DNA of 64,000 bases from Mycobacterium malmoense. GTDB lineage: Bacteria > Actinomycetota > Actinomycetes > Mycobacteriales > Mycobacteriaceae. The DNA is taken from contig NZ_CP080999.1 in the NCBI RefSeq assembly GCF_019645855.1, forward strand, positions 744,001 to 808,000. The letters are read 5' to 3'. A program made the translations under genes and the position numbers. How positions within the stretch are numbered: the stretch's first letter is position 1; each line of letters begins with the position of its first letter. Under the pieces are notes generated by a model, which worked only from the letters and a program-made list of their open reading frames with translations, did no database searches and had not been told where the DNA came from. Below, one piece after another: positions 26,058 through 34,530 of the stretch.

Positions 26058-26950
26058 CCGGCCTCCAAATCGGCTTCTGGGTCAACGGGATTCGCGCGGG
26101 TGGCCACACATTCGTCCGCGAACGCAAAGACCTTCGAATGGTAATCCGCGGCGGTGTGGCCGAGGCTGATGTTGTGCCCCGCCTCGGGTTGTCTGTGCAC
26201 GGCGAACCGCGGCGCGGCGGAGAACAGGCCGGCGATCTCGGCCAACGCCGAATCGTCGGTCTGCCAGACCCTTTCGTACTCGGCGATGCTGAAATGCACC
26301 GGGACGCGCACGGCGGGGGCGAGCGCCGGGAAGGTTTGTCGGGCCCAATCCGACACCATCTGGTCCTCGTAGGCGGGGGCCGTCGGAGAAACCGTGACCC
26401 CGGTGAGGACCTCGGGCGGATACAGCCGCTGCGGGTGCCATAACAGCTCGCGCAGGCCCGCCGGCCGGCGTTCCCTGGTTGCCGTCTTGAGCATTTCGCG
26501 GGCCGCGGGGTGATAGTGCCGGCCGGTGCCGGCCAGTTCGACGCCGAGCAGATCGGCGCCGCGCTCGTCGGCGGCCATCCGCATCGCCAGTTCGCAGCCG
26601 CCCGAATGGCCCATCACGAACAAGCCCGCGCCGCGCGGCCGTTCCCCGAGGATGCGGTCCACCGCCCCGTAGGCGAGATTGACCCGCTGCTCGGGCCGGG
26701 CCATTGCCTCCGGGTAGGGAGTGGAGCTGCCGTAGCCGGGCCGGTCCAGCGCCACCACGGTGAATCCGGCTGCGGCGCCGGTCCTTAGCAACGAAAACGA
26801 CGGGTGGCCCGGGCAGTCGAAGTAGACGGCGGTGGTGCCTCCGCCGTGGATGGCGACGATCACCGCTGTGGGCCGCTCCGCTTCGGCGACCAGCGCCGAC
26901 ATCGGCACGCCGTCGACGATCACCACCCTCGGGCGAGGCGCGGCACTCAT
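26054..26950 (-). CDS. Alpha/beta-hydrolase
   Basis: 298 residues. Oxyanion HGGG at 35-38, nucleophile Ser116 in GHSGGCE, and a C-terminal His in PEAGHNISLGH. No signal peptide, so cytosolic. Could cleave an ester, lactone or C-C bond. The ATG at 26950 overlaps the stop of the DUF35-thiolase gene (ATGA) and fixes the start; the open frame upstream is a shadow of that gene. Confidence 0.87.
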   Translation of the reverse strand: MSAAPRPRVVIVDGVPMSALVAEAERPTAVIVAIHGGGTTAVYFDCPGHPSFSLLRTGAAAGFTVVALDRPGYGSSTPYPEAMARPEQRVNLAYGAVDRILGERPRGAGLFVMGHSGGCELAMRMAADERGADLLGVELAGTGRHYHPAAREMLKTATRERRPAGLRELLWHPQRLYPPEVLTGVTVSPTAPAYEDQMVSDWARQTFPALAPAVRVPVHFSIAEYERVWQTDDSALAEIAGLFSAAPRFAVHRQPEAGHNISLGHTAADYHSKVFAFADECVATRANPVDPEADLEAG

Positions 26951-28602
26951 GCGTCGGCCCGCAACAAGAGGACGCCGCTGGGGGTGAGGCCGCCGCTGCT
27001 GACCACGCCGACGCGGGCGCCGGCGACCTGCCGGTCGCCGGCCTCCCCGCGCAGCTGGCTGACCGCCTCGTGCAGCAGGCCCATGCCGTGGGTGCGGCCG
27101 TGCGAGAGCTGGCCGCCGTGCGTGTTGAGCGGCAGTTGGCCGTCGCGCGCGATGTTCTTGCCGCCGTCGAGAAACTCTTTGGCCTCGCCGATCCCGCAGA
27201 AGCCCAGCGCCTCGATCCAGGACAGGCAGTTCATGGTGAACCCGTCGTACAGCTCGGCGACGTCGACGTCGGCGGGTCGCAGCGACGTGCGCGTCCACAC
27301 GTGCGCCGCCTGGCCTAGCACCTGCGGCTCGTGGGTCAAAGTGCTTTGGTCCCAATCGATTCGCTCGATGATCTGTGTCCCCACCGCCTCGACCAGGACG
27401 GGCGGCTTGGCGAGGTCGCGGGCGGCGTCGACGGCGGAGACGATGACGGCTATCGCGCCGTCGCACGGCACGTCGCAGTCGTAGAGCCCGAACGGCGTGG
27501 TGATGGGCCGCGCGTTGAGGTAGTCGTCCATCGTCATCGGCGTCCGATAGACCGCGGTCGGGTTGAGTTCGGCGTTGGCCCGCTGGTTCAGCGCGATCCA
27601 GCCCAGCGTCTCTTTCGTTGTGCCGTAACGGTGGAAGTGCCGCTGCGCGTTCATCGCCAGCGTATGGGCCGCCGACGTGGCGCCGAACGGGAACTGCCAG
27701 CCGGCGGTGCGGCCGCTCGACGGGGTGATCTTGCCCTGCTTCATCAGCTCGTTGTAGGTGGCTTCCCACAGCGTCCGGAAGCAGAGCACGTGACGGGCCA
27801 GGCCGCCGGCGACGGCGAGCATCGCGGCGATCACCGACCCGCCGGGGCCGAACGTTTCGATGCCGCCGTTGTGCCACGTCGGCCGGATGCCCAGCGCCGC
27901 CTCCAACGCGGTCACCCCACCCTCGCCGAAGCCGCCGAGATTACCGCCGCCGGGATAGGTGGACAGGCCGTCGATGTCGGCGAACGTCAGCCCCGCATCG
28001 GCGATCGCGGCCTCGCAGGCGTCCACCGTCAGTGACAGCGGCGGCCGCATCAGCCGGCGGCCGATCTTCGACATGCCGATCCCGGTGAGCGCGACCTTGT
28101 CTTCGAACTTCTCCGCCGTCAGCATGGGCCGGACGTGTTCGCCGAAGCGTTCCGGCGCGATCTCGTCGTCGGGCAGGGGAGCGGGCTGCGCTTCGGCGAT
28201 CGGCCGAAACAGCGGCAGCCACACGTCTTCGGCCCGCTCGAAGACAACCTCCACTTGCTGACCGAGTTCGAGCCGATCGGGATCGCACTCGACGATGTTG
28301 GTGGTCAGCCGGACCCGAGGGTCCTCGGCGATCGCCACCTGCGCGACCACGTACGGCGCCGGCAGCCCGGGCAGGCTGAACCGATGGTTCACGGTGAATC
28401 CGGCCAGCGTGGCCTTGCCGGAAACGGCCCGCACACCCATGTCGCGGGAGCGGCAATACCGGCACACCGGAGCCGGCGGGTGGATCAGCGATTCGCAGGC
28501 CCGGCATTCCTGCAGCCGCAGCGCGCCGTCGGCACCCGACGTCCAGAAGAACTCGTTTTCGTCGGTGACCAGGGGTAGCGGGCGTCCCGATGCTGCTGAC
28601 AC
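26947..28602 (-). CDS. DUF35 (zinc-ribbon/OB) - thiolase-like fusion, Ltp2-type aldolase candidate
   Basis: 551 residues in two parts. Residues ~1-150 are a DUF35 unit: rubredoxin-like zinc ribbon CRAC...CRYC (C33, C36, C47, C50) and an OB-fold. Residues ~165-551 are a non-decarboxylating thiolase-like domain (VALTGIGMSKIGRR start; LNTHGGQLSHGRTHGMG end). The thiolase nucleophilic Cys is replaced (TFGPGGSV region), and DVAELYDGF carries a Tyr of the sort used by the steroid side-chain aldolase Ltp2. In the known system Ltp2 needs a separate DUF35 partner; here both are one chain. A retro-aldol role on a side-chain CoA ester is inferred. First gene of its operon. Confidence 0.85.
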   Translation of the reverse strand: MSAASGRPLPLVTDENEFFWTSGADGALRLQECRACESLIHPPAPVCRYCRSRDMGVRAVSGKATLAGFTVNHRFSLPGLPAPYVVAQVAIAEDPRVRLTTNIVECDPDRLELGQQVEVVFERAEDVWLPLFRPIAEAQPAPLPDDEIAPERFGEHVRPMLTAEKFEDKVALTGIGMSKIGRRLMRPPLSLTVDACEAAIADAGLTFADIDGLSTYPGGGNLGGFGEGGVTALEAALGIRPTWHNGGIETFGPGGSVIAAMLAVAGGLARHVLCFRTLWEATYNELMKQGKITPSSGRTAGWQFPFGATSAAHTLAMNAQRHFHRYGTTKETLGWIALNQRANAELNPTAVYRTPMTMDDYLNARPITTPFGLYDCDVPCDGAIAVIVSAVDAARDLAKPPVLVEAVGTQIIERIDWDQSTLTHEPQVLGQAAHVWTRTSLRPADVDVAELYDGFTMNCLSWIEALGFCGIGEAKEFLDGGKNIARDGQLPLNTHGGQLSHGRTHGMGLLHEAVSQLRGEAGDRQVAGARVGVVSSGGLTPSGVLLLRADA

Positions 28603-28851
28603 ATCACCTCCCGGACGGCCGCCCGAAGAACTCGGTAGGCGCGTTATACGAATCGGAGAATTACGTTATCAGTTCCGGGCGGGGACGATCCAGGCCGGAG
28701 CGCCCGAGTGACCGCGGAAACCTACGCCGTGATCCACGGGCCCGCAGGTCAGCTTTCGTTGCGGAATGCCGGGGCTGTTGTCTGGATTCTTCTACTGGGC
28801 GTAACATTTATGCCACATAACGTCGTGGAGACTCGAAGGGAGGAATTCATC

Positions 28852-29193
28852 ATGTCCGAGACGTTCAATGCTCTGCTGGCCGAGCGGCTTAAGGACTGTG
28901 AGTTTGCACGGCACTTTGCCGCTGAATCGGCGCGCATCGCTGCTATCGACGCCGTACTCAATCAGCTGGATGACGCACGAGAGGCGTCGAACCTCACCAA
29001 GGCACAGCTTGCCCGCGCGATCGGTTCGGACCCGAGCGTAGTGCGCCGTCTGCTGTCCGCACAGACCGTGAACCCGACCTTGGCCACCGTGGCTGAGCTA
29101 GCAGCGGCGCTCGGATTGAAGGTCACGCTGACTCCCATGTCCGCCGAGGAACGGAAAAGGATCACCGAGCCGATGCTCACCGCGACCGGCTAA
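28852..29193 (+). CDS. XRE-type helix-turn-helix protein (antitoxin-like)
   Basis: 113 residues. HTH near 48-75: TKAQLARAIGSDPSVVRRLL, followed by NPTLATVAELAAALGLKVTL. The form resembles HigA-like antitoxins. Starts at ATG 28852 with GGGAGG upstream. A toxin gene would be expected directly before it; the 28708-28851 stretch is open in frame but shows no convincing HigB/RelE sequence. It may therefore be an orphan. Confidence 0.8.
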   Translation: MSETFNALLAERLKDCEFARHFAAESARIAAIDAVLNQLDDAREASNLTKAQLARAIGSDPSVVRRLLSAQTVNPTLATVAELAAALGLKVTLTPMSAEERKRITEPMLTATG

Positions 29194-29452
29194 TCCGACT
29201 TCACCGAGCGCGGGTTACGACCGAAATATTCATCCTTCGTGCCATCCGGTCATCGCGCCGTGCATGAGCGAGGATCGTACGGCAGCTCCCCGACGCTCAC
29301 CGGTAGCGTCATCCTCGTCGCCAAGCCGGCCACGTGATCCTGTTCCATGCAGGCATCGGATCACGCGCTCCCCGTTTATCCACCGCCAATGACGAGGACG
29401 AGGCAGGAATGGCTAAGTTGATCTGGGAAGTTTCTAGCAACCAAATCACTAG

Positions 29453-29723
29453 CACCCCGCCTCGGCCAAAGCCCTGGTGATGATCATCGATCCCGAGCAG
29501 GAACCCGAACCGCCAAAGATGTTGATACGCCGCCTCTTCGGCCTGACCAACGCCGAAGCCGATGTGGCACTGCGCGTAATGCGTGGCGACGGTCTGACGC
29601 CCATTTCGGCGGATCTGGCGTTATCGCGGGCGACCGTCAACACGCACCTGCAACACATATCCGACAAGACCGACACACCGGCAAGCCGAGCTGGTGCGTC
29701 TACTGCTGGCCATCATCCTGTAG
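29453..29723 (+). pseudogene. LuxR-family regulator remnant (C-terminal HTH)
   Basis: Reads ALVMIIDPEQEPEPP, then LIRRLFGLTNAEADVALRVM, GDGLTPISADLALSRATVNT and HLQHISDKTDT: the LuxR-type C-terminal HTH. After DKTDT the frame shifts by one base; the other frame continues RQAELVRLLLAIIL and stops at 29721-29723, as a normal family member would end. An in-frame TAG lies at 29450 and the N-terminal part is missing. Clear truncated, frameshifted pseudogene. The 29194-29450 stretch before it shows nothing I recognise. Confidence 0.75.
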
Positions 29724-29732
29724 TGGCGCAGC

Positions 29733-29858
29733 GGTCACTCGCGTCTCGGCGTCGCAGGCACCTGCTCTTTTGTCCACCTCATAGCGACACACTGTTGGGT
29801 CAGTCGCTATGAGGTGGACGCATCGCCCATGCCGGCCAGCGAGTTGCCGATGTGACAT
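29733..29858. repeat. Structured dispersed repeat (MITE-like), copy 2
   Basis: Starts GGTCACTCGCGTCTCGGC and ends ...GCCGGCCAGCGAGTTGCCGA followed by TGTGACA. A central perfect stem of 17 bp (29772-29788 with 29803-29819) encloses a 14-nt loop. It matches 57791-57922 in the same order and orientation, including GCCGGCCAGCGAGT and GGGATTAACGC just past the end. It begins 9 bases after the LuxR remnant. No ORF inside. Confidence 0.75.
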
Positions 29859-29934
29859 ATGGGATTAACGCCCGACTTCGGCCCGCCGCCCACCGGCTGG
29901 GGCGACGTGATCCGCAGCGTGGGGCAAGGAAAGA

Positions 29935-30231
29935 TCAACGCGTGAAACCCCACTCGGCTTCGTTCGCCTCGGTTTTGAGGTGCGCGGTGGGATCCTCGTC
30001 GCCGCTTGTAGGCGGCGGCACGTCGTCGGGTCGGCGTTCGTCCAATTCCATGATGGCGTGCACGGGACAATCCATTAGCGCGCGCATGACCGCGTCGCGG
30101 TCGGCCTCGGCGACGGTGCCGTCCCCGACCAAACACGCGTATCCCCAGTCGTCGAGCGAGAAATATTTGGGCGCATGCTTGGCGCAGATGCCGAAGCCGT
30201 CGCAGAGGGTGCGGTCGAGGTGGATTCTCAT
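29935..30231 (-). CDS. Small ferredoxin with extended C-terminus
   Basis: 98 residues; the first ~65 are a single-cluster ferredoxin, MRIHLDRTLCDGFGIC start, motif CDGFGIC...CP with Phe in the variable position. The last ~30 residues (ERRPDDVPPPTSGDED...) are polar and not conserved in such ferredoxins. ATG at 30231, 8 bases after the NuoF-like gene. The pair suggests NADH-to-ferredoxin electron flow serving P450s or Rieske enzymes. Confidence 0.88.
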   Translation of the reverse strand: MRIHLDRTLCDGFGICAKHAPKYFSLDDWGYACLVGDGTVAEADRDAVMRALMDCPVHAIMELDERRPDDVPPPTSGDEDPTAHLKTEANEAEWGFTR

Positions 30232-30239
30232 GCCCCGGG

Positions 30240-31538
30240 TCACGCGTATACCACCGCCTCCACCTCGTAGGGCCTTTCGGCGCGAAACACGCTGGCGTGG
30301 CATGGTTTACAGGCGTTGTCGAGGTGGTGCGCCACCGCTCTCGGGAACCGGTCGAGCAGGCTCGCTGCCACATTGGTTGCGGCGTCCAGGGTGGCGCAGG
30401 CCCCGCGGCCGCGCAGCGTCACCGACCAGCGCCGCAGCCGGTCGAGGTCCTCGGGCGTGGCGACACCATCGCGCAGCGCGCCGGCAACGGCGGCCATCGC
30501 CGCGGTGCCGTTGAAACACGAACCGCATTGTCCGGCGTTTTCGCGGTCGAAGTAAGCCAGCACGGAGGCGGCGACCGCGACCGGGCAGTCGTCGGTGATC
30601 ACCGCGATCGCGCCACAACCCAGGCCGGCGCCGAGGCCACGCAGCGTCTCGTGGTCCAACGTGGCATCCAGCACGGCCCGATTGAGCAGCCCGGCGAAAT
30701 AGCCGCCCAGCAGCGCGCCTTGCACGTGCTCGGGTGAAACCCCGTGCAGGGCAAGCAGTTCGCGGAATGGCAGGCCGTGCGGGATCTCGTAGAGGCCCGG
30801 CGGGCGTCCGCCGCCGGTGAGGGTTACCAGGAAGGTGCCGGGCGAGGACGAGGTGCCCAGCGAGCGGAATGCCGCCGCGCCGTGCCGCTGCAGGTAGGGC
30901 AGGTTGGCCAGGGTCTCGACATTGCTCACCAGGGTGGGACGCCCGCCGACGCCCTTCTGGAACGGCCGCGGCGGCTTGTCCGTCGGCTTGACCGGGCCGC
31001 CGTTGATCGCGCGGGTGACCGCGGTCTCCTCGCCGGCGATGTATCCCGGGTCGACGCGGAACAGCTCAATCGCGGTGTCGCCGAACGCATGTTCCGTCAG
31101 CGCGGCTTCCACGCTGCGGGCGGATTCCGGATCGGACACGTAGACGTAGGCGCGGTCGGCCGCCACCGTCGCCGCGGCCAGCCGCAGCCCGTCGAGAACC
31201 AGGTGCGGGCGGTGCCGCAGCAGCCAGCGGTCCTTGATTGAGGCCGGCTCACCCTCCTCGCCGTTCGCGACGACGACCGCGCCGCCTGCCCGGCGCCCGT
31301 TGTCGCGCACGGCACACAGCTTCACCGCGAGCGGAAAAGCCGCTCCGCCGCGGCCCTGCAGTCCACTGCGTTCGACCTCGTCGAGCAGGTCGTCGGCGTC
31401 GGCAAGTGGCCGGTAGCCGCCGAGCTCCCGGTAAGCCGGGTAGTCCTCCCGCGAGTGGCCGGGCCGATCGCCCAGCAGTCGCGACGGACAGCCGGGCCAG
31501 GTGGTGACGGTGATGGCCGGCGCGGCGCTGGTTTCCAT
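30240..31538 (-). CDS. NuoF-like NADH-dependent flavoprotein, outside complex I
   Basis: 432 residues resembling the NADH-binding subunit of complex I. Visible: GLQGRGGAAFPLAVK (NADH/FMN glycine loop), NGEEGEPAS (FMN), GRPTLVSNVETLANL. The cluster region reads QCGSCFNGTAAM where NuoF has CGxCxxCREGT, so one Cys of the [4Fe-4S] motif is missing; a later Cys (RGACATLD) and an extra CKPCH near the C-terminus could compensate. No other nuo gene is present; a ferredoxin gene follows by 8 bases. I infer an NADH:ferredoxin reductase role. ATG at 31538 is preferred; the gene diverges from 31575 with only 36 bases between. Confidence 0.85.
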   Translation of the reverse strand: METSAAPAITVTTWPGCPSRLLGDRPGHSREDYPAYRELGGYRPLADADDLLDEVERSGLQGRGGAAFPLAVKLCAVRDNGRRAGGAVVVANGEEGEPASIKDRWLLRHRPHLVLDGLRLAAATVAADRAYVYVSDPESARSVEAALTEHAFGDTAIELFRVDPGYIAGEETAVTRAINGGPVKPTDKPPRPFQKGVGGRPTLVSNVETLANLPYLQRHGAAAFRSLGTSSSPGTFLVTLTGGGRPPGLYEIPHGLPFRELLALHGVSPEHVQGALLGGYFAGLLNRAVLDATLDHETLRGLGAGLGCGAIAVITDDCPVAVAASVLAYFDRENAGQCGSCFNGTAAMAAVAGALRDGVATPEDLDRLRRWSVTLRGRGACATLDAATNVAASLLDRFPRAVAHHLDNACKPCHASVFRAERPYEVEAVVYA

Positions 31539-31574
31539 CAGCCGGCTCCCAACGCCGCGATTAGGCTTGCGCAC

Positions 31575-32048
31575 ATGCGAACTGCCGTGGTGCGCGTCAA
31601 CGTCGACCCGTCCGGTCTACTCACGGCCGCAGAGTTAAGCCAGGGCATGACCGCGCTCCTCGGGCTTGCCCACGAGATCGGCGCGGACGTGGTCGACAAC
31701 AATCTCGCGGCGATGCCGGCCAGTCGCCGCGAGGTGGAGCTGCTCATCGCCGGTGACGACGCCGACTCCGTCAAGAGCACCGGAGTTGACCTGTGTGCCA
31801 AGGCCTTTGGTGCCAGCCTGGCGGCCGGCGTAGTCACCTTTATCAGCCGGGGAACCGACGACGACGCGCACGGTGTGCTGTCCGCGTTCGGGCTCACCGG
31901 CGAGATCGTCCGGGAGCCCGGCGACGACGGCTTCGACGTCGTCCATGTGACATTGCGCGAAGCGGACCTGGAGCGGATTCCGGAAAGCCGGATCCACACG
32001 GCCCTCGAGGCCTCGCTCAACTGTGAGGTCCACATCCGCATCGTATAA
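31575..32048 (+). CDS. Conserved 157-residue protein of unknown function
   Basis: Opens MRTAVVRVNVDPSGLLTAAE. Alternating alpha/beta pattern, two similar halves (GLAHEIGADVVDNNL... and SRGTDDDAHGVLSAFGLTG), no signal, no membrane helix, no known active-site motif. Divergent from the NuoF-like gene and convergent with a hydrolase (6 bases between stops). No function is assigned. Confidence 0.78.
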   Translation: MRTAVVRVNVDPSGLLTAAELSQGMTALLGLAHEIGADVVDNNLAAMPASRREVELLIAGDDADSVKSTGVDLCAKAFGASLAAGVVTFISRGTDDDAHGVLSAFGLTGEIVREPGDDGFDVVHVTLREADLERIPESRIHTALEASLNCEVHIRIV

Positions 32049-32053
32049 ACGCA

Positions 32054-32920
32054 TCAGGAGCCCAAGAATTCGAGGATCGGGGGCGCCGCGAGCACCCAGG
32101 TGTCGAACATGTTGAAGTGCTGCACCCGGCCCGCGGCGCGGTCTTCGGAGGCGCGCTCCCACGCGTCCTCCGGCCAGGGCGGGTCGATCAGCTTCGACCC
32201 CTTGATCAGGCAGCTGACTTCCAGCGACGTCCGCTTGGGATGATCCCAGTCGTTTTCGCCGCCCCGGATGATCAGCGTCGGAACCCTGATGCGGTCGAAC
32301 ATTTCGTCGTCGACACCGGGAATGGTCTGTCCGGGCTTGGATACGAACGCGTTGAGCCAGCGCAGCATCACCCTGAGGAACTCGTCGCGGTCCAGGTCGA
32401 GGAACCGTTGCTTGTTGTTCGGGTTCTCCTCGATGCGCTCGCGCCACTCGGGGACCTTCAGCACTCCCTCCATTCCGGTGCCACGCGCCGCGAGAATGCT
32501 GGGGACCACGTAATAGGAACCCAGCACGAACGTGCCGTAGATGCCGCCGACGATGTTCCACACCACCAGTTTCTCGACGAGTTCGGGGTAGAGCATCGTC
32601 GTGAGGATGGAATCCCTTGCCCCGCCGGAGCCTCCGGCGAGGATGCACCGGTCAACACCGAGCGCGCGCAGCAGGCCGTGCAGCGTCTCGGCGCGCATGT
32701 GTGACTCGCTTTGGCCGTAGAACTGCACGTCGGACGCACCGCAATTGGGCCGGTCCCACAGCAGCACCCGATAGCCGCCGGCGACCAGCGCCTCGGCCAG
32801 CGGACGCAGGCCCGGGATTTCCTTGCTGAGCCGGCCGCCCGGTGTCAGGGCGATGAGTTCGCCTGCGTCTCCGAGGATCTCGTAGACAACGTTTCCCCCG
32901 TTCACCTCGATAGAAGACAC
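32054..32920 (-). CDS. Alpha/beta-hydrolase
   Basis: 288 residues. LWDRPNCGASD after the second strand, nucleophile Ser98 in AGGSGGARD (GxSxG form GGSGG), late RGGENDWDHP strand with acid residue. Resembles meta-cleavage-product hydrolases and haloperoxidase-like enzymes, including DRPNCG. It is the last of four minus-strand genes (amidohydrolase, amidohydrolase, Rieske ferredoxin, hydrolase). Confidence 0.87.
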   Translation of the reverse strand: MSSIEVNGGNVVYEILGDAGELIALTPGGRLSKEIPGLRPLAEALVAGGYRVLLWDRPNCGASDVQFYGQSESHMRAETLHGLLRALGVDRCILAGGSGGARDSILTTMLYPELVEKLVVWNIVGGIYGTFVLGSYYVVPSILAARGTGMEGVLKVPEWRERIEENPNNKQRFLDLDRDEFLRVMLRWLNAFVSKPGQTIPGVDDEMFDRIRVPTLIIRGGENDWDHPKRTSLEVSCLIKGSKLIDPPWPEDAWERASEDRAAGRVQHFNMFDTWVLAAPPILEFLGS

Positions 32921-32936
32921 AGATTCTCCCGTAGCG

Positions 32937-33350
32937 TCACGCCATCACCAGAACGTCATTGTCGACGACCCGCACCGGGTAGGTGCGGATGCTCCACTCC
33001 GGCTTGACCGCGGTGGTGCCGGTCGCCAGCTCGAAACCCCATTGATGCCAGGGGCAATAGATGTACTCCATATCGCGCACCATGACCGCGTCACCGGCGG
33101 CGGTCTCGTCGACGATGGTCCGTCCCCGGGGGCGGCCGGAGCACAGCGGACCGCCCTGGTGCGGGCAGTAATTCGCGATGGCGTAGAAGGTGCCGTTGAC
33201 GTTGTAGACGCCGACGCCGTGCCGGCCGATGGGCACCAGCTTGTGGCTGCCCGGCGGGATTTCGTCCACCGTGGCGACGACGTGCTCGCGGCCCTGGGCG
33301 AGGCGGGGCTGGGGCCGCTGGGTGATTGCCCCTTCTTTTTCAGACGCCAA
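32937..33350 (-). CDS. Rieske [2Fe-2S] ferredoxin
   Basis: 137 residues. Cluster ligands in NYCPHQGG and YCPWHQWGFEL (CxH...CxxH). Soluble carrier for a ring-hydroxylating oxygenase or a small stand-alone Rieske protein. The start is taken as TTG at 33350, one base after the stop of the upstream gene; no better start with a ribosome site is visible before homology begins. The Rieske oxygenase at 12549 lacks its own ferredoxin, so the two may work together despite the distance. Confidence 0.87.
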   Translation of the reverse strand: MASEKEGAITQRPQPRLAQGREHVVATVDEIPPGSHKLVPIGRHGVGVYNVNGTFYAIANYCPHQGGPLCSGRPRGRTIVDETAAGDAVMVRDMEYIYCPWHQWGFELATGTTAVKPEWSIRTYPVRVVDNDVLVMA

Positions 33351-33351
33351 T

Positions 33352-34497
33352 TCAGAGCACCCGGACCTGACCCTCGAGGACCGGCACGGTCTCGGGGAGG
33401 TGGTAGGTCGCGATCCCGTTCTTGTACATCACCGCGTCCCGGGCCGCCTTGGGAAGGTGCTTCACCAGCCAGCGTGGGTCGTCGAACGTCCAGTGCGGGT
33501 AGTCCGAGGAGTACAGCAGGATCTTGTCGCACTCCATCCACTCCATGGCGCGGGTCAACTCGGTCTTGTCTTCCGGGTAGTCCAGCGGCTGGGTGGTGAA
33601 CTTGATGTGCTCCTTGACGTATTCCGACGGCTTGCGCTTGATGTCGACGCGCCGCTGGCGTGCCTCATAGATCGCGTCCATGCGCCACATCAGCGGCAGG
33701 ATCCAGGTGAAGGCGTGCTCGACGAACACGATCCGCAGCGTCGGGAACCGGTCGAAGACGCCGTCGAAGATCAGGCTCATCACCTGGTTGGCGGCCAGCA
33801 GCGAGTACGTGACCATGAAGTCGTGGTTGTAGCTGGGGAAGCCGACCGGCGGCGTCGGCAGCATCTCGTAGTTGCTGCGTGACAGGTGACAACTCACCGT
33901 GATGTCGTGTTTGGTGGCGGCCGTCCAGATCGGGTTGTATTTCGGGTGGCCCCATGACGGCCGCGGCTCGGCCTTGATCAGAATCTGCGCCATATACGGG
34001 TGCCCGGCCCACTTTTCGATCTCGCGCGCCGCCCCCTCGGGATCCTCGACCGCCGCGCAGATGGAACCCCGCCAGCGTTCGTGCCAGTTGTTGTGGCTGT
34101 CGAGCCAGTGGTTGGCCTGCCAGTCGTTCAAGGCGCTCGAGAACGCCTGGTGCGCCTCCGCCAGGCGCGGCGTGCGCCCGCCGGGCTCCAGGATCGCGAT
34201 GTCGGAGCCGGCCTCCATGATCAGCTGGCGAAACGCCATGTCCGGGTCGCTGCCCGGGAACTCGCCGTCGGGCGGGAAGGTGTCGGTGCGCATCGCGAAG
34301 CTGTGGGCGTAGTCGGGAGCGTCGTAGTAGATCAGCTCGCCCACCTTGTGGTCCAGGAAGAACTTGCTGCGCCACGGTTCCGGGATGTACTGCGTCAGCT
34401 CGCCGCGTTTGGGCACCGGGTGGACATCCGAGTCGACACACCGGACGGCGATGCGTTCGGCGGCGGGAACGCGTTCCTGCATATGGGTCAGCGTCAT
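33352..34497 (-). CDS. Amidohydrolase-2 family protein (complete metal site)
   Basis: 381 residues, TIM barrel. N-terminal CVDSDVHPVP (metal ligands), mid VSCHLSRS, late LLYSSDYPHWTFDDP with the conserved Asp. Close in length and order to the next-door gene 34531. Possible C-C hydrolase or decarboxylase. Its neighbour has lost the equivalent Asp, so this may be the active subunit of a pair. Confidence 0.87.
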   Translation of the reverse strand: MTLTHMQERVPAAERIAVRCVDSDVHPVPKRGELTQYIPEPWRSKFFLDHKVGELIYYDAPDYAHSFAMRTDTFPPDGEFPGSDPDMAFRQLIMEAGSDIAILEPGGRTPRLAEAHQAFSSALNDWQANHWLDSHNNWHERWRGSICAAVEDPEGAAREIEKWAGHPYMAQILIKAEPRPSWGHPKYNPIWTAATKHDITVSCHLSRSNYEMLPTPPVGFPSYNHDFMVTYSLLAANQVMSLIFDGVFDRFPTLRIVFVEHAFTWILPLMWRMDAIYEARQRRVDIKRKPSEYVKEHIKFTTQPLDYPEDKTELTRAMEWMECDKILLYSSDYPHWTFDDPRWLVKHLPKAARDAVMYKNGIATYHLPETVPVLEGQVRVL

Positions 34498-34530
34498 CGT
34501 GATCTCCCTTGTTCACTTCATATTCTGCGA

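Noticed and set aside
26951..27877. Long in-frame extension upstream of the alpha/beta hydrolase
   Set aside because: The Arg-rich sequence is a frame-shadow of the DUF35-thiolase gene; the ATGA overlap at 26947-26950 gives the natural start.
28708..28851. Possible toxin gene before the XRE protein
   Set aside because: The frame is open, but I could not recognise HigB/RelE motifs, and the real ribosome site belongs to the ATG at 28852.
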